The notes under the pieces were generated by a model. That model was given only the letters and a program-made list of their open reading frames with translations. It was not told where the DNA came from and did no database searches. Positions 24,677-25,223 of a stretch of 25,223 nucleotides of DNA are shown piece after piece. Origin of the DNA: CALBPI01 sp039187375 (GTDB taxonomy: Bacteria > Pseudomonadota > Gammaproteobacteria > Steroidobacterales > Woeseiaceae); NCBI GenBank assembly GCA_039187375.1, contig JBCCZN010000013.1, positions 1 through 25,223 on the forward strand, read 5' to 3'. Positions within the stretch are counted from its first letter, which is position 1. Every line of letters begins with the position of its first letter. Made by a program: the position numbers and the translations under genes.

Positions 24677-25223
24677 TCAGGGCTTCCGGAACATGATGAC
24701 CGACAAATCATCCGCCTTGCCCGGAGCATGCTGACTGATGCGCTGCATACGCGCTTGTGCCAGCGTGACGATATCGTCCAGCGACGCATCCAGAGAACCG
24801 CGGCGCATCATTGCCAGTATTTCACTCATGTGCAGATTATCGGTCAACCCGTCAGACGCGATCAGTACCGTGTCGCGCTTGGCCAGACGCAAAGGCGCGC
24901 CAACCTCGATGACCATCTCGGGCGTCCCGATGAAATTCGAGACGATATGGCGCTCGGGGTGATAGATGGCCTGTTCTTCGGTCAAAAAACCGGCAGCAAT
25001 CGCAAAACCAACCGGAGAATGGGCGACGGTTTGTAATTTCACCGCTGTGCGTTGGCCTGTGATCAACGCAACCGAATCACCAACATGAAACACGCGCACA
25101 TCGCGATTCTCGATCGTCATTGCCGTCAGTGTGGTGGCCGCACCGCGAGTCTCTACCATGACGCTGGCATTGGCATGCTCTATTGCCGAAATCATCGCAT
25201 CACGCAGCGATTGACCGGCCGCA
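24677..25223 (-). CDS. PP2C-type Ser/Thr protein phosphatase, 5' end outside window
   Basis: The C-terminal ~182 residues are present; the frame runs open through the right edge, so the ATG at 25195 is internal. Recognisable PP2C elements in order are GAATTLTAMTI, VFHVGDSVALI (metal-ligand region), the acidic IASDGLTDN motif and the final DDLSVIMFRKP. These chelate the Mn/Mg pair that hydrolyses phospho-Ser/Thr. By position it is the counterpart of the kinase four genes on, as PppA is to PpkA. The N-terminal RxxxED part of the domain is not in view, so activity cannot be fully judged. Confidence 0.88.
   Translation of the reverse strand, partial: AAGQSLRDAMISAIEHANASVMVETRGAATTLTAMTIENRDVRVFHVGDSVALITGQRTAVKLQTVAHSPVGFAIAAGFLTEEQAIYHPERHIVSNFIGTPEMVIEVGAPLRLAKRDTVLIASDGLTDNLHMSEILAMMRRGSLDASLDDIVTLAQARMQRISQHAPGKADDLSVIMFRKP

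Noticed and set aside
13000..25223. Type VI secretion system
   Set aside because: The regulatory parts resemble its threonine phosphorylation pathway, but no tssB, tssC, tssJ, tssL, tssM, hcp, vgrG or clpV is present in the window.

Overview
The window looks like chromosomal DNA of a free-living, Gram-negative gammaproteobacterium, probably marine or aquatic. The grounds are a TonB-dependent receptor, two lipobox lipoproteins, an OmpA-like protein, a GabD-type dehydrogenase, a MASE1 GGDEF/EAL protein, moderate-to-high GC and clear AGGAG-type ribosome sites. The species cannot be named from the sequence. I saw no rRNA, tRNA, CRISPR array, transposase or integrase.

Left part (1-6304): the 3' part of a DUF2306-like membrane protein. 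It is followed on the minus strand by a TonB-dependent receptor and an SGLT-type sodium/solute symporter, and divergently by a GabD-type aldehyde dehydrogenase. A 30-bp inverted repeat with a CAAACGTTTG core, typical of LacI-family operators, lies upstream of the receptor. Together these suggest uptake of a small organic substrate, plausibly a sugar, across both membranes.

Middle part (6315-12876): a secreted metzincin-type zinc metalloprotease, a MASE1-GGDEF-EAL cyclic-di-GMP protein, a coupled pair encoding a PhnB-like VOC protein and a pterin-4a-carbinolamine dehydratase, and an OmpA-like periplasmic protein with a glycine zipper. Strong intrinsic terminators lie downstream of the receptor and of the OmpA gene.

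Right part (13000-25223, continuing past the edge): ten minus-strand genes, tightly packed with several 1-4 nt overlaps. In transcription order they are a PP2C phosphatase (5' end outside the window), a Gly-rich repeat lipoprotein, a second lipoprotein, a transmembrane Ser/Thr kinase with a TPR-rich periplasmic part, a transmembrane FHA-like/PEGA/FGE-fold protein, a small acidic exported protein, an ExbB/TolQ/MotA-type proton-channel subunit, an actin/Hsp70-like protein fused to FHA, and two paralogous proteins that join an ExbD/MotB-like N-terminal membrane helix to a von Willebrand A domain. The OmpA-like gene follows 123 bp downstream.

The parts list (kinase, phosphatase, FHA reader, periplasmic vWA, periplasmic FGE-fold protein, lipoproteins) matches that of the threonine phosphorylation pathway controlling some type VI secretion systems (PpkA, PppA, Fha, TagQ, TagR). 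The domains are redistributed, no Tss gene is visible, and the whole is joined to what looks like a proton-driven ExbB/ExbD stator. My inference is a phospho-regulated, ion-powered cell-envelope machine of unknown output. It is the most interesting element of the window.
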